From CAVQBJ01 sp963724405 (GTDB taxonomy: Bacteria; Actinomycetota; Thermoleophilia; Solirubrobacterales; Solirubrobacteraceae): 64,000 nucleotides of DNA. The position numbers and the translations under genes were made by a program. The DNA lies in contig CAVRUQ010000016.1 in the NCBI GenBank assembly GCA_963724405.1, positions 186,001 through 250,000 on the forward strand, written 5' to 3'. Shown here piece after piece: positions 25,922 to 35,025 of this stretch (position 1 is its first letter; every line of letters begins with the position of its first letter). A model generated the notes under the pieces. The model was not told the origin of the DNA and ran no database searches. It was given only the letters and a program-made list of their open reading frames with translations.

Positions 25922-27325
25922 ATGCCTGACGACCTGAACGAGCTTCAGCCCGGTGACCCCTGGGAGGTGACACGGCCGATGCGCGCATCCGAGGCGTCGA
26001 CACCCGAACCGGACGGTGAGCCGATGACCCAGACCCCACCGCGGCGACCGGCCGCCGTCCCACCCTCGAAGGCGGCCGCGGACGCTCCGGCCGCCGAGGC
26101 CGGCGCTCCGCACGAGCTAGCCGAGCGCCTGCGCACCGTGCACCTGGAGATGGTGGACGCCGTCCTCAGCGGCGAGGGGCTGCCCCGCGTCGCCGAGCTC
26201 GCCGCGCGCGCGATCGACGCGCGGGTGGCGATCGTCGTGCCGCGGCTCGGCGTGGCGTGCGCGTGGCCGGCGCCCAAGGACGAGGACGACGCGCTCACGA
26301 CCGAGCTCGAGCGCTACATCGCCGATCGCGTGCGCGACCGTCCGGCGCAGGCGCCCGAGCAGCTGCGCGAGGAGATACCGATCTCTTCCGGGGACGAGCT
26401 CATCGGGGCCGTCGTGCGCCTCGCCGACGGCGCCGGTGGGCAGGCCGACGCGCTCGGCGGGCGCGAGCTCGAGTTCCTGCATCTCGCCGCAGTCGCGTCG
26501 CTGACCGAGGTGGCTGTCTTCGAGGCCCGCGAGGAGGTCGAGCAGAACCTGCGCGGCTCCTTCATGGAGGAGTTGCGCGCCCGCACCGATCTCGAGGCGA
26601 GCGAGATCGTGCGCCGCGCCGGGCGTCTGGGCTGCGACCTGGCGCACGGCACCGTGGTGCTCTGCGCCGAGCTGTCGAGCGACCGCCCGGGCCACCTCGT
26701 CGCGGTCATCGCCGGCGAGTATCCCGGCGCGCTCGCGCAGCTGATGGACGCGGCGCACGCCCAGCCGGCGCGCATCTACGCGCTCCTGCCGGCCGTCGAT
26801 GCCGAGCGGCCCGGCGAGGCGACGCTCGCCGCGGCGCGCAAGCTCGCCGCGCGCCTGGGCCGTCATGGTCCGGTCGGGCTGTCGAGCTTCTACACCGATC
26901 CGGCCGAGGTCGGCCGGGCGATGCAGGAGGCCGAGCTCGTCGTCGACGTGCTGCGCCAGTCCGACGGACTCGGCGGGATCGACTCGCAGGACATCGGCAC
27001 GGGGACCTACCGTCTCCTGTTCCGCGTGCTCGCCTCACACCCCGAGGAGGTGCGCTCGTTCTACGAGGACACGGTCGCGCCGATCGTGCGCTACGACGAC
27101 CAGTACCGCACCGACCTCGTGGGCACGCTCGAGGCGTACCTCGAGCAGAACTGCAATATGAACGCGACGGCCACGGCGATCTACGCCCACCGGCACACCG
27201 TCGCCTACCGCCTCGATCGGGTGCGCGAGCTGACCGGCCTGGACCCGATGCAGTCCGAGGACCGCGAGCGTCTCGGCCTCGGCCTGAAGGCGTACCGGAT
27301 CATCGCGCCGCGCCTGCCGCGCTAG
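25922..27325 (+). CDS. CdaR/PucR-family transcriptional regulator
   Basis: This 467-residue protein (from ATG 25922) has a middle CdaR GGDEF-like domain (about 215-340) and a C-terminal PucR helix-turn-helix (LVGTLEAYLEQNCNMNATATAIYAHRHTVAYRLDRVRELTGLD). The N-terminal region, about 60 residues, is Pro/Ala-rich, then a small sensory-like domain follows. Starts at 25847, 25979 or 26024 are also possible. Relatives control use of purines, sugar acids or nitrogen compounds. Its place opposite glnN suggests nitrogen control (inference). Confidence 0.82.
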   Translation: MPDDLNELQPGDPWEVTRPMRASEASTPEPDGEPMTQTPPRRPAAVPPSKAAADAPAAEAGAPHELAERLRTVHLEMVDAVLSGEGLPRVAELAARAIDARVAIVVPRLGVACAWPAPKDEDDALTTELERYIADRVRDRPAQAPEQLREEIPISSGDELIGAVVRLADGAGGQADALGGRELEFLHLAAVASLTEVAVFEAREEVEQNLRGSFMEELRARTDLEASEIVRRAGRLGCDLAHGTVVLCAELSSDRPGHLVAVIAGEYPGALAQLMDAAHAQPARIYALLPAVDAERPGEATLAAARKLAARLGRHGPVGLSSFYTDPAEVGRAMQEAELVVDVLRQSDGLGGIDSQDIGTGTYRLLFRVLASHPEEVRSFYEDTVAPIVRYDDQYRTDLVGTLEAYLEQNCNMNATATAIYAHRHTVAYRLDRVRELTGLDPMQSEDRERLGLGLKAYRIIAPRLPR

Positions 27326-27337
27326 CCGAAGGCCGCG

Positions 27338-28024
27338 TCAGCCGGCGCCGGACCCGGTCGCCCGCAGGTAGTTGCGGGCCGCCGCTCCGGCCGCATTCGG
27401 CGCCGGGCCGCTGACGACCTGTCCGGTGTTCGGATCGACGTGCGTGGCCGGTGGCACCCCGACCACTGCGACCGTGAATGCGCCGTGCGGCCGGCCCCCT
27501 CCGGGCAGGGTGGCGATCGCCTTGCCATAGAGCCCAGCCGCGATGACGTAGGTGACCGGCCAACGGCCCGCCTTCACCGGCGTCAGCGTCCACACGAACG
27601 TCGCCGTGCGGCCGGGGGCGAGCGGGCCGGCGGCCCATGTGTTGGTCAGGTAGGTGACGTACCCGCCGGGCTGGTCGGCGCCGACGCCCTGGACCGGGAC
27701 CCGCGAGCGCGGGCCCGGACCCTCGTCGACGATCCACACGGGCCGCAGCGTGCTCGCCAGGCCGGGCTGGGAGATCGGCGCGGACAGCCCGTTCACCGTG
27801 ATCGCGAGGTTCGGGATCGTCGCCGAGCCGGCATTGCGGACCACGAGCACGAGTTGCTGGGTGCTCGAGAGCGACTGCACGGGGCGGAAGCTCGCCTGCA
27901 CGATCCGGACCGGAAACGTGCCGGACGGCGCGTGCGCGTCCTGGCGCGCCTGCCCGCAGCCGGCCAGCGCGACGGCGCCCGTAACGGCGAACACGGCAAC
28001 CGGCGCGGCTCGTCTGCCCCTCAC
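27338..28024 (-). CDS. Putative lipoprotein with CARDB-like domain
   Basis: This 228-residue protein begins with a lipoprotein signal (VAVFAVTGAVALAGC, lipid attached to the Cys). The mature part has a beta-sandwich pattern (LVLVVRNAGSATIPNLAITVNG) like CARDB adhesion-type domains. GTG 28024 follows a TATCGT box 9 bases upstream. It lies divergent from the MlaE/MlaF transport operon, 135 bp away, so a link to that system at the outer face of the membrane is possible. Confidence 0.68.
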   Translation of the reverse strand: MRGRRAAPVAVFAVTGAVALAGCGQARQDAHAPSGTFPVRIVQASFRPVQSLSSTQQLVLVVRNAGSATIPNLAITVNGLSAPISQPGLASTLRPVWIVDEGPGPRSRVPVQGVGADQPGGYVTYLTNTWAAGPLAPGRTATFVWTLTPVKAGRWPVTYVIAAGLYGKAIATLPGGGRPHGAFTVAVVGVPPATHVDPNTGQVVSGPAPNAAGAAARNYLRATGSGAG

Positions 28025-28159
28025 AGCGGTCGGACGATACCAGCGGCCCGAGCGGTGCCGAGCGGGCGCCGCCCACCGCTGGCGCCGGTCCTGCGCGTAG
28101 CGTAGAGTCCCCTGCCGGGCGGGCCTTCGGGTCGCCGGTGGAATCTCGAGGGAGGTTTG

Positions 28160-28963
28160 ATGGTTCGCAGCGTCGCCGAACGGGCGCTCGGCGCGAGGGC
28201 AGGGCTCGAAGAGGTCGGGGACATGATGGTCCTCACCGGCAAGACGATCTGGTCCGCGCTGCGCCCGCCGTATCCGTACGGCGGCGAATTCGTCTCGCAG
28301 TTCATCTTCTGCCTGCGGCTCGTCTGGTTCCCGCTGCTCATCTCGACGCTCGCCTTCAGCTACGGCGCACTCGGGCTGACCGCGTCCGACTTCCTCGTCG
28401 TGTTCGGTGCGCTCGACCGGCTCGGCGGGTTCTTCGCGCTCTTCTCGATCCGCGAGATCGGCCCGGTCATCGACGCCGTCGTGATCGTCGGCGTCGCCGG
28501 CACGGCGATCACCGCCGACCTCGGCGCCCGCAAGATCCGCGAGGAGCTCGACGCGCTGCAGGTGCTCGGCGTCGACCCGGTGAAGAACCTCGTTGTCCCG
28601 CGCTTCCTCGCGCTCATGCTCGTGACCGCGCTGTTCAACATCTACGCCGTGCTCTTCTCCATCTTCTCGGGCCTGCTCGCGATGATCGTCAACCACGCCC
28701 CGATCGGATCCTTCTGGGCCACGTTCTTCGACAACGCCTCGACGATCGACCTCTGGGGCTCGGTGCTCAAGACGACGCTCTACGGCGCGATCATCGCGAT
28801 CATCTGCTGCTACAAGGGGATGACGGCCTCCGGCGGCGCCGAGGGTGTCGGACGGGCGGTCAACCAGGCCGTCGTGATCGCGTTCATCGCCGTGTTCTCG
28901 TTCGACTACGTCTTCACGCAGACGCTGCTGGCCACCCATCCGCAGATCCTGGTACCCCGATGA
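28160..28963 (+). CDS. MlaE/YrbE-family ABC transporter permease (first copy)
   Basis: This 267-residue permease has five or six transmembrane helices and the MlaE signature GPVIDAVVIVGVAGTAITADLGARKIREELDALQVLGVDPVKNLVVPRFLALM. In MCE systems such permeases move phospholipids, sterols or other lipids. GGGAGG precedes ATG 28160 at good spacing; TTG 28157 is adjacent. The gene overlaps the second permease by 4 bp (ATGA). Its partners are the second permease and the MlaF ATPase. No MCE substrate protein gene is in the operon. Confidence 0.9.
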   Translation: MVRSVAERALGARAGLEEVGDMMVLTGKTIWSALRPPYPYGGEFVSQFIFCLRLVWFPLLISTLAFSYGALGLTASDFLVVFGALDRLGGFFALFSIREIGPVIDAVVIVGVAGTAITADLGARKIREELDALQVLGVDPVKNLVVPRFLALMLVTALFNIYAVLFSIFSGLLAMIVNHAPIGSFWATFFDNASTIDLWGSVLKTTLYGAIIAIICCYKGMTASGGAEGVGRAVNQAVVIAFIAVFSFDYVFTQTLLATHPQILVPR

Positions 28964-29802
28964 GCGCAATCGAGGAACCGGGAGAGGTCGGCGCCAGCGA
29001 CGTCGAGAACGACCTCGTCGTCCTGCCCCGGCAGTGGCTCGAGGCGACGGGCGAGCTCGCCAAGTTCACCGGCCGGATCGTCGGTCAGGTCTACAGCGGG
29101 CGCGTGTTCCGCTTCTTCGGCGAAGCGCTGCGCCAGTCGGGGATCCTGATCATCTCCTCGACGCTCGTCATCTGGGGCCTCGTGTTCATCATCGGCCTGA
29201 CGTGCGGGATCGAGGGCGCGTACTTCACGCAGGGCAACGGCACGCCCGGGTACGCCGGCGTGTTCACCGCGTGGTGCGACCTGCGCGAGCTCGTCCCGTA
29301 CGCGTTCGGCTACATGATGGCGGCCAAGGTCGGCACCGGGATCGTCGCGGAGCTCGGCTCGATGCGCATCTCCGACGAGATCGACGCGCTCGAGGTGATG
29401 GGCATCGACTCGATCACGTTCCTGTGCGCGACGCGCCTGCTCGCCGCGTGGCTCGTGCTGCCGTTCATGTACCTCGCCGCGATCGGCGCGGGCTTCCTCG
29501 CCTCCTACCTGGCGGTGGTCAAGCAGATCGGCGTCGTGTCCTCGGGCGGGTACTTCCTCATCTTCTGGGCCTTCCAGAATCCGCCGGATCTCTTATACAG
29601 CCTCATTAAGGCCATGTTCATGGCGACCGCGATCGTGCTCGTGGGCTGCTACTACGGTTACAACGCAAGTGGTGGCCCGGTCGGCGTCGGCACGGCCACC
29701 GCCAAATCGATGGTCCTCAACCTCGTGCTCATTCATCTCATCGGCATGCTCGGCACCCAGATCTTCTGGGGCGCGAACCCGAGAGCGCCGATCGGCGGAT
29801 GA
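28960..29802 (+). CDS. MlaE/YrbE-family ABC transporter permease (second copy)
   Basis: This 280-residue permease has the same fold as its neighbour: YMMAAKVGTGIVAELGSMRISDEIDALEVMGIDSITFLCATRLLAAWLVLPF. Paired, unequal permeases (YrbEA/YrbEB) are the actinobacterial arrangement. An extra N-terminal segment of about 50 residues precedes the first helix. It overlaps the first permease by 4 bp and is followed 13 bp later by the ATPase gene. Confidence 0.9.
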   Translation: MSAIEEPGEVGASDVENDLVVLPRQWLEATGELAKFTGRIVGQVYSGRVFRFFGEALRQSGILIISSTLVIWGLVFIIGLTCGIEGAYFTQGNGTPGYAGVFTAWCDLRELVPYAFGYMMAAKVGTGIVAELGSMRISDEIDALEVMGIDSITFLCATRLLAAWLVLPFMYLAAIGAGFLASYLAVVKQIGVVSSGGYFLIFWAFQNPPDLLYSLIKAMFMATAIVLVGCYYGYNASGGPVGVGTATAKSMVLNLVLIHLIGMLGTQIFWGANPRAPIGG

Positions 29803-29815
29803 CGCGCACCCCGGC

Positions 29816-30841
29816 ATGACGAACGACATCCCGACCCACGACGACGAGCCGCCCTGGATGCGAGCGGGCGACGGCAACGAGCCCGACGGCGGGCTCGCGC
29901 GACCGGACGACGCGCCCCCGGGCGGGCCGGACGACCCCCGCGCGGGCGGGCAGACGCGCGTGTCCGTCGTGTCCGAGGCCGCCGGGCCCGGTGCTCCGGC
30001 GCGCCCGCCGAACGCGCCCGGCCGGTCCGACGGCGGGGACGACGACGAGTTCCAGTACCACTCGAAGGTGGAGCGCCCGGACGACATGGACGCCGCCATC
30101 GAGTTCATCGACGTGCACAAGGCGTTCGGCCGCAACAAGATCCTCCGCGGCCTGGACATGACGATCCCCGATCACAAGATCTCGATGATCCTCGGCCCCT
30201 CGGGCACCGGGAAGTCGGTCTGCATCAAGCACATGGTCGGGCTGCTCTACCCCGATCAGGGGGACGTGCTCGTGCACGGCGAGTCGGTGCCCAACATGCC
30301 CGACGACGACCTGTTCGCGATGCGCAAGAAGTTCGGCGTCCTCTTCCAGGACGGCGCCCTGTTCGGCTCGATGAACCTGTACGACAACGTCGCCTTCCCG
30401 CTGCGCCAGCACACGGAGAAGGGCGAGGCCGAGATCGCCGACATCGTCAACCGGCGACTGCAGGAGGTCGGCCTCTCCGATGCCAACGACAAGATGCCCA
30501 ACGAGCTCTCGGGCGGGATGCGCAAGCGCGCGGGCTTCGCGCGCGCGCTCGTCCTCGACCCCGACATCGTGCTCTTCGACGAGCCCGACTCGGGCCTGGA
30601 CCCGGTCCGTACGGCGCTCCTGTGCGAGCTCATCCAGGAGGTCCACGAGGAGAACGGTGGCGCCTACGTCGTCATCACCCACGACATCATGAGCGCGCGA
30701 CGGGTCGCCGAGCACATCTCGGTGCTGTGGAAGGGCCGGATCGTGCAGTCGGGGCCGGCCGAGGACCTGTTCAACTCCGAGAACGACTTCGTGCGCCAGT
30801 TCCTCTCCGGCGAGTCGCAGGGCCCGCTCGGGATGGAGTAG
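29816..30841 (+). CDS. MlaF-like ABC transporter ATPase
   Basis: This 341-residue ATPase powers the two permeases. Walker A is GPSGTGKS (127-134), the signature is LSGGMRKRAGFARAL and Walker B is DIVLFDEPDSGLDP, with a switch His in VVITHDIMSARR. The first 90 residues are acidic, Pro/Gly-rich and probably disordered, an unusual extension. ATG 30086 would remove it, but no better ribosome binding site supports that start. The C-terminus QFLSGESQGPLGME resembles MlaF-type tails. Confidence 0.9.
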   Translation: MTNDIPTHDDEPPWMRAGDGNEPDGGLARPDDAPPGGPDDPRAGGQTRVSVVSEAAGPGAPARPPNAPGRSDGGDDDEFQYHSKVERPDDMDAAIEFIDVHKAFGRNKILRGLDMTIPDHKISMILGPSGTGKSVCIKHMVGLLYPDQGDVLVHGESVPNMPDDDLFAMRKKFGVLFQDGALFGSMNLYDNVAFPLRQHTEKGEAEIADIVNRRLQEVGLSDANDKMPNELSGGMRKRAGFARALVLDPDIVLFDEPDSGLDPVRTALLCELIQEVHEENGGAYVVITHDIMSARRVAEHISVLWKGRIVQSGPAEDLFNSENDFVRQFLSGESQGPLGME

Positions 30842-30878
30842 CGTCGTGGCGCCGGCCCGCGCCCCGCTCGCCCGGCGT

Positions 30879-30884
30879 TAGCCT
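30879..30884 (+). promoter_or_regulatory. -10 box TAGCCT, leaderless-type promoter
   Basis: TAGCCT ends 6 bases before GTG 30891 of the MMPL transporter gene. It gives this gene an own promoter within the transport cluster. Confidence 0.5.
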
Positions 30885-30890
30885 CGGCTC

Positions 30891-33584
30891 GTGACCCTCG
30901 CCCGCCTCCTGCGCGCACTCGCCGGCGGGGCCGCACGACGGCCGCTGCTCGCGGTCGCCCTCGCCGCGGCGCTGGCGCTCGCCGGCGGCGTGGCCGCGCT
31001 CGGTCTGCAGCCGAGCTCGGCCACCGACACGCTCGTCAGCTCCTCGAGCCAGACGTACCGCGACACCGAGCGCTTCTATCGCAGCTTCGGCACCGAGTCC
31101 GTCGTCGTGATGGTGCGCGGTCCGCTCTCGCAGTGGCTGTTCTCCTCCGATCTGGAGCGCGAGCTCGGGATGGAGGGCTGCCTGTCGGGCGGCCTGTCGG
31201 GGGCGGCGCTCGCCGCGCATGGAGGACCTCAGGGCCCGTGCGGCGCGCTCTCGCGCACCCGTCCGGTGAAGGTCGTCTTCGGGCCCGGGACGTTCATCAA
31301 CGAGTCCGCCGTGCAGATCGGCAACGGCCTGGACACCGAGCTCGCCGCCGCCCAGCGACAGGCGGGCGCGGCCGCCCAGACGGTGGAGCGCGCCGCGCTC
31401 GCGCGCGGCCTCGGCGCCGCGCAGGCGACGAAGCTCGGCACCGAGATGAGCCAGCTCGTCGTCTCGCAGGCCTATCAGCAGCTCCTGCGCACCGGCTTGC
31501 AATACGGCCTGACGACGCTACCGACGATCGACGACCAGAGCTTCGTCTCGCGCCTCGTGTGCGCGTCGTCGACGACGGCGACCTGCACGCCCAAGCCGCG
31601 CTTCGCCTACCTGTTCCCCAACGCGAGCACGGCGATCATCACCGTGCGCCTGAAGCCGTCACTCTCGGAGTCGGCGCAGCTCGCCGCGATCGGCGAGATC
31701 CGCCGCGCCGTCGCGATGCCCGACTGGGCGCCGCGCGAGGGGGAGAGCTACCTCGTGACCGGCGAGCCGGTGATCGTCGCCGACCTGACGGGTGCGATCA
31801 CGAGCTCGCTGCGGCTGTTGCTGCTCGCCGGGCTGCTGATCATGACCGCGACCCTCGCGCTCACGTTCCAGCGCCGCCCACGCCTGCTGCCGCTCGCCGT
31901 CGCGCTCGTGGCCACCGCGATCACCTTCGGCGCACTCGCGCTGAGCGGAGCATCGATCACGATGGCCTCGATCGGCGTGCTGCCCGTCCTGCTCGGGCTC
32001 GCCGTCGACTACGCGGTCCAGTTCCAGTCCCGGGTGGCCGAGGAGCTGCGCGCGGAGCCCGATGACCCCGCCGGCGCGGTCGTGCGGGCGGCGGCGCTCG
32101 GCGGACCGACGATCGTCACCGCCGCGGCGGCGACGGCCGGCGGCTTCCTCGTGCTGCTTCTGTCGCCGGTGCCGATGGTCAGGGGCTTCGGGGCGCTCCT
32201 CGTCATCGGCATCGCCGTCGGCCTGCTGTGCGCCCTGACGGCCGGGTCGGCCGCCATGGTTCTGCATGCGCGCCGCGCCCGGCGTCGCCCGCGAGCTCGC
32301 CGCGGCGGCTCGCTCGCGGCCGGGCTCGCCCCTGCGCTCGCCGGCGCGCGCGAGATCGTGCGCGACAACCGGCTCGCGCGCGGCGCGCGAACGGCGGCCT
32401 GGGGACAGGCGATGCGCCGCCCCGAGCGGGTGCTTGCCGTCGGCGCCGCGCTCGCCGTCATCGGCTGGGGGCTCGACACGCAGACGAGCGTCCAGACCGA
32501 CGTGACCAAGCTGGTGCCGCAGAACCTCGCCTCGCTGCGCAACCTGGCGACGCTCGAACGCGACACCGGGGTCGGGGGCGAGATCGACGTCATGGTCAGT
32601 GCCCCGAACCTGGCCACGGCCCGGATCGTGAACTGGATGAGCGCGTATGAGCGTTCGGTGCTCGGGCACTACGGCTACTCCGAGAGCGCGGCCCAGCACG
32701 GCTGCGGCCACGTGCAGCTGTGTCCGGCCTTCTCGCTGCCCGACCTGTTCTCGAGCGGCGCCGCCGCCGCGACGCCGGTCACCGACGCCTCGGTCCAGGG
32801 CGTCCTGCAGGCCGTGCCCGCCTACCTCTCCCAGGGCGTCATCACGCCCGACCGCCGCACGGCGACGCTCGCTTTCGGCATCCGCGAGATGCCCCTCGCG
32901 AGCCAGCAGCAGGTGATCGACACGATGCGCCGGCTCCTGCACCCGCCGCCCGGCGTGCAGGCGAGCCTCGTCGGCCTGCCCGTGCTCGCCGCCCAGGCCA
33001 ACGCCGACGTCGCCTCGCCGTCGAGGCGGCTGTTGACGCTGCTCGCCGGCCTGCTCGCGGTGACGCTCGTGCTGCTCGTCGCCTTCCGCGGCGACCGCCG
33101 GCGGACCCTCCTGCCGATCGTGCCGATCGTGCTCGCCTCCGGCTGGTCGGCCCTCGTCCTGTTCCTCGTACGGGTTCCGCTCAATCCGATGTCGGTGACG
33201 ATGGGGGCGCTCGTGATCGCGATCTCGACCGAGTTCAGCGTGCTCCTGTCAGAGCGCTACCGGCAGGAGCGCGCGCGCGGCCTCGACGTCGCCGCGGCGC
33301 TCGAGCGGACCTACCGGCGCACCGGCGCGGCCGTGGGCGCGTCCGGCGCGACGGCGATCGCCGGCTTCGCCGTGCTGATGTGCTCGAACATCAACATGCT
33401 GCGCGACTTCGGCCTTGTGACCGTCGTCGACCTGAGCGTTTCGCTCGTCGGCGTGCTCGTCGTGCTCCCGGCGGTGCTCCTGCTCGCGGAGCGCGGCGCG
33501 TTCGCGCGGCTCGCGCGCGGCCGGCTGCGGGCGCCGGCGGGTCCGGCCGGCCTCGGCGGGAGTGCCCGTCATGAGCCCATCTGA
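30891..33584 (+). CDS. MMPL/RND-family membrane transporter
   Basis: This 897-residue protein has the RND layout: one N-terminal helix, a periplasm-like loop of about 220 residues, a block of five or six helices (about 305-450), a second loop and a second helix block (about 710-890). GTG 30891 follows a TAGCCT box. MMPL proteins export lipids in mycobacteria; HpnN is a hopanoid-moving relative. Conserved core motifs are GVLPVLLGLAVDYAVQFQSRVAEE and GALVIAISTEFSVLLSERYRQE. It follows the MlaE/MlaF genes, so a joint lipid-transport role is likely (inference). Confidence 0.88.
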   Translation: MTLARLLRALAGGAARRPLLAVALAAALALAGGVAALGLQPSSATDTLVSSSSQTYRDTERFYRSFGTESVVVMVRGPLSQWLFSSDLERELGMEGCLSGGLSGAALAAHGGPQGPCGALSRTRPVKVVFGPGTFINESAVQIGNGLDTELAAAQRQAGAAAQTVERAALARGLGAAQATKLGTEMSQLVVSQAYQQLLRTGLQYGLTTLPTIDDQSFVSRLVCASSTTATCTPKPRFAYLFPNASTAIITVRLKPSLSESAQLAAIGEIRRAVAMPDWAPREGESYLVTGEPVIVADLTGAITSSLRLLLLAGLLIMTATLALTFQRRPRLLPLAVALVATAITFGALALSGASITMASIGVLPVLLGLAVDYAVQFQSRVAEELRAEPDDPAGAVVRAAALGGPTIVTAAAATAGGFLVLLLSPVPMVRGFGALLVIGIAVGLLCALTAGSAAMVLHARRARRRPRARRGGSLAAGLAPALAGAREIVRDNRLARGARTAAWGQAMRRPERVLAVGAALAVIGWGLDTQTSVQTDVTKLVPQNLASLRNLATLERDTGVGGEIDVMVSAPNLATARIVNWMSAYERSVLGHYGYSESAAQHGCGHVQLCPAFSLPDLFSSGAAAATPVTDASVQGVLQAVPAYLSQGVITPDRRTATLAFGIREMPLASQQQVIDTMRRLLHPPPGVQASLVGLPVLAAQANADVASPSRRLLTLLAGLLAVTLVLLVAFRGDRRRTLLPIVPIVLASGWSALVLFLVRVPLNPMSVTMGALVIAISTEFSVLLSERYRQERARGLDVAAALERTYRRTGAAVGASGATAIAGFAVLMCSNINMLRDFGLVTVVDLSVSLVGVLVVLPAVLLLAERGAFARLARGRLRAPAGPAGLGGSARHEPI

Positions 33585-34269
33585 GCGTCGCCCGGGGGCC
33601 GGCGGCGCGCCCGGCCCGGTGGCTCCGCACCCGCAGGCCTCGCGGTATGCGTGGTTCGTGGGGCTCATCGCGTTGCTGGTGCTCGTGCTCATCGCGGCGC
33701 GCAACATCGCCGGGTCCAACGGGGCAAGCGGAGTCGCGCCCGGACGCGAGATCCCGCCGTTCGCCGTGCCGCTCGCGCTCGGCACGCTCAACGGCGACGC
33801 GAACGTTGCCACGCACGCCAACGACGGCGCCGCGGGGCGGGTACCGGCCTGCGCCGTGCACCTCGCCCAGGCGCTCAACGTGTGCGACGCCTACGGCCGC
33901 GGCCCGCTCGTGCTCGTCCTGTTCGTCAACGCCGGATCGTGCCCGGCGGCGCTCGTCGACCTGCAGCGGATCGCGCCCTCCTTCCCGGGGCTGCAGATCG
34001 CCGCGGTCGAGATCAGGGGCGACCGCAACGCCCTGCGCGCCCTCGTACGCCGGGATGGGCTCAGCTTCCCGGTCGGCTACGACCGCGACGGCGTGCTCGC
34101 CGACCTGTACCAGGTGTCGAGCTGTCCGCAGGTTTCCTTCGTCGACCCGGGCGGCGTGGTGGCCGAGCCGGGCCTGCTCGGCAGTGCCGTGTCGGCCGCG
34201 GCCCTGCGCGCCCGCGTCGCACGACTCGTCTCCGACGCGCGGGCGCGCGGGTGGCGCCCCGCCGCGTGA
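33571..34269 (+). CDS. Membrane-anchored redoxin-like protein
   Basis: This 232-residue protein has one N-terminal transmembrane helix (WFVGLIALLVLVLIAARNI) and an outward thioredoxin-fold domain of the AhpC/TSA-redoxin kind. A CxxC motif is absent; VLFVNAGSCPAALVDLQRIA keeps one Cys at the active-site position. Two more cysteines (PACAVHLAQALNVCDAYG) may form a disulfide. It overlaps the MMPL gene by 14 bp (or 23 bp if it starts at GTG 33562). A thiol or peroxide role outside the membrane is plausible. Confidence 0.72.
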   Translation: MSPSERRPGAGGAPGPVAPHPQASRYAWFVGLIALLVLVLIAARNIAGSNGASGVAPGREIPPFAVPLALGTLNGDANVATHANDGAAGRVPACAVHLAQALNVCDAYGRGPLVLVLFVNAGSCPAALVDLQRIAPSFPGLQIAAVEIRGDRNALRALVRRDGLSFPVGYDRDGVLADLYQVSSCPQVSFVDPGGVVAEPGLLGSAVSAAALRARVARLVSDARARGWRPAA

Positions 34270-34955
34270 GCAGCCGGCCCCCCGAGTGGCCGCCCGACGA
34301 CGCCGGCGACGGGCCGGGGGCCCAGCCGGGCTGGATCGCGCCGGACGTGGCCGCCGAGTTTCCCCAGCTCGCGCTCGTGCAGTGCGACCTGCCGCTGCCG
34401 GCGAGTCGCCGCAGTCCGCGCGGGGTGCGCGAGCAGCTCGCCCTGCTCTCGAACCGCCACCGCGGGGCGACGGCCGTTGCCCTGCGGCGCGAGCCGGTGG
34501 CGGGTGCCTACCGCGTGTTCTACCGGCACATCGGCCTCGACCCGGACGTCACCCGCACGCCGGTCGAGGCGGCGGTGCTCGAGCGCCTGCTGCACGGGGG
34601 CTTCGCCTCGAAGGACCTCCTCTCCGACGCCCTGCTGCTCGCGCTCGTGCAGACGAGCGTCCCGGTGTGGGCACTCGACGCGGACCGCTGCGCCGGGCGG
34701 CTCGGCATCCGGCCGGCCGAGGCGGGCGAGCGGCTCGGACGCGGGCCGTTCGCGCCGCCGCTCGCCGAAGGGCGGCTTGTCGTGGCGGACGAGTCCTCGG
34801 CGCTCGCCGTCCTGTTCGGTGCGATCGCGGCCGATCATGGCGTGAGCCGCGAGACCGCGGTGGCGACGCTGTTCTCGGTGCGGGTCGCGGGCGTGCCCGC
34901 CATCCACGTCGACGAGGCGCTCTGGATCGCCACGTCCACGGTCGCCCCCGGATGA
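34266..34955 (+). CDS. B3/B4 domain protein (Phe-tRNA-synthetase-beta-like)
   Basis: This 229-residue protein has the B3/B4 domain found as an editing/tRNA-binding part of phenylalanyl-tRNA synthetase beta. The pattern YRVFYRHIGLDPDVTRTPVEAAVLERLLHGGF and DESSALAVLFG fits solo B3/B4 proteins (COG3382), whose role is not settled. The GTG start overlaps the previous stop (GTGA). The fit with a lipid-transport operon is not obvious. Confidence 0.75.
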   Translation: MSSRPPEWPPDDAGDGPGAQPGWIAPDVAAEFPQLALVQCDLPLPASRRSPRGVREQLALLSNRHRGATAVALRREPVAGAYRVFYRHIGLDPDVTRTPVEAAVLERLLHGGFASKDLLSDALLLALVQTSVPVWALDADRCAGRLGIRPAEAGERLGRGPFAPPLAEGRLVVADESSALAVLFGAIAADHGVSRETAVATLFSVRVAGVPAIHVDEALWIATSTVAPG

Positions 34956-35025
34956 TCGTCGGCGCTCCGTCTCGCCGCGCGCGGCCGTTGGTAGACTCGG
35001 CCGGTCCGAGCGAGGAGAGGGCGGC

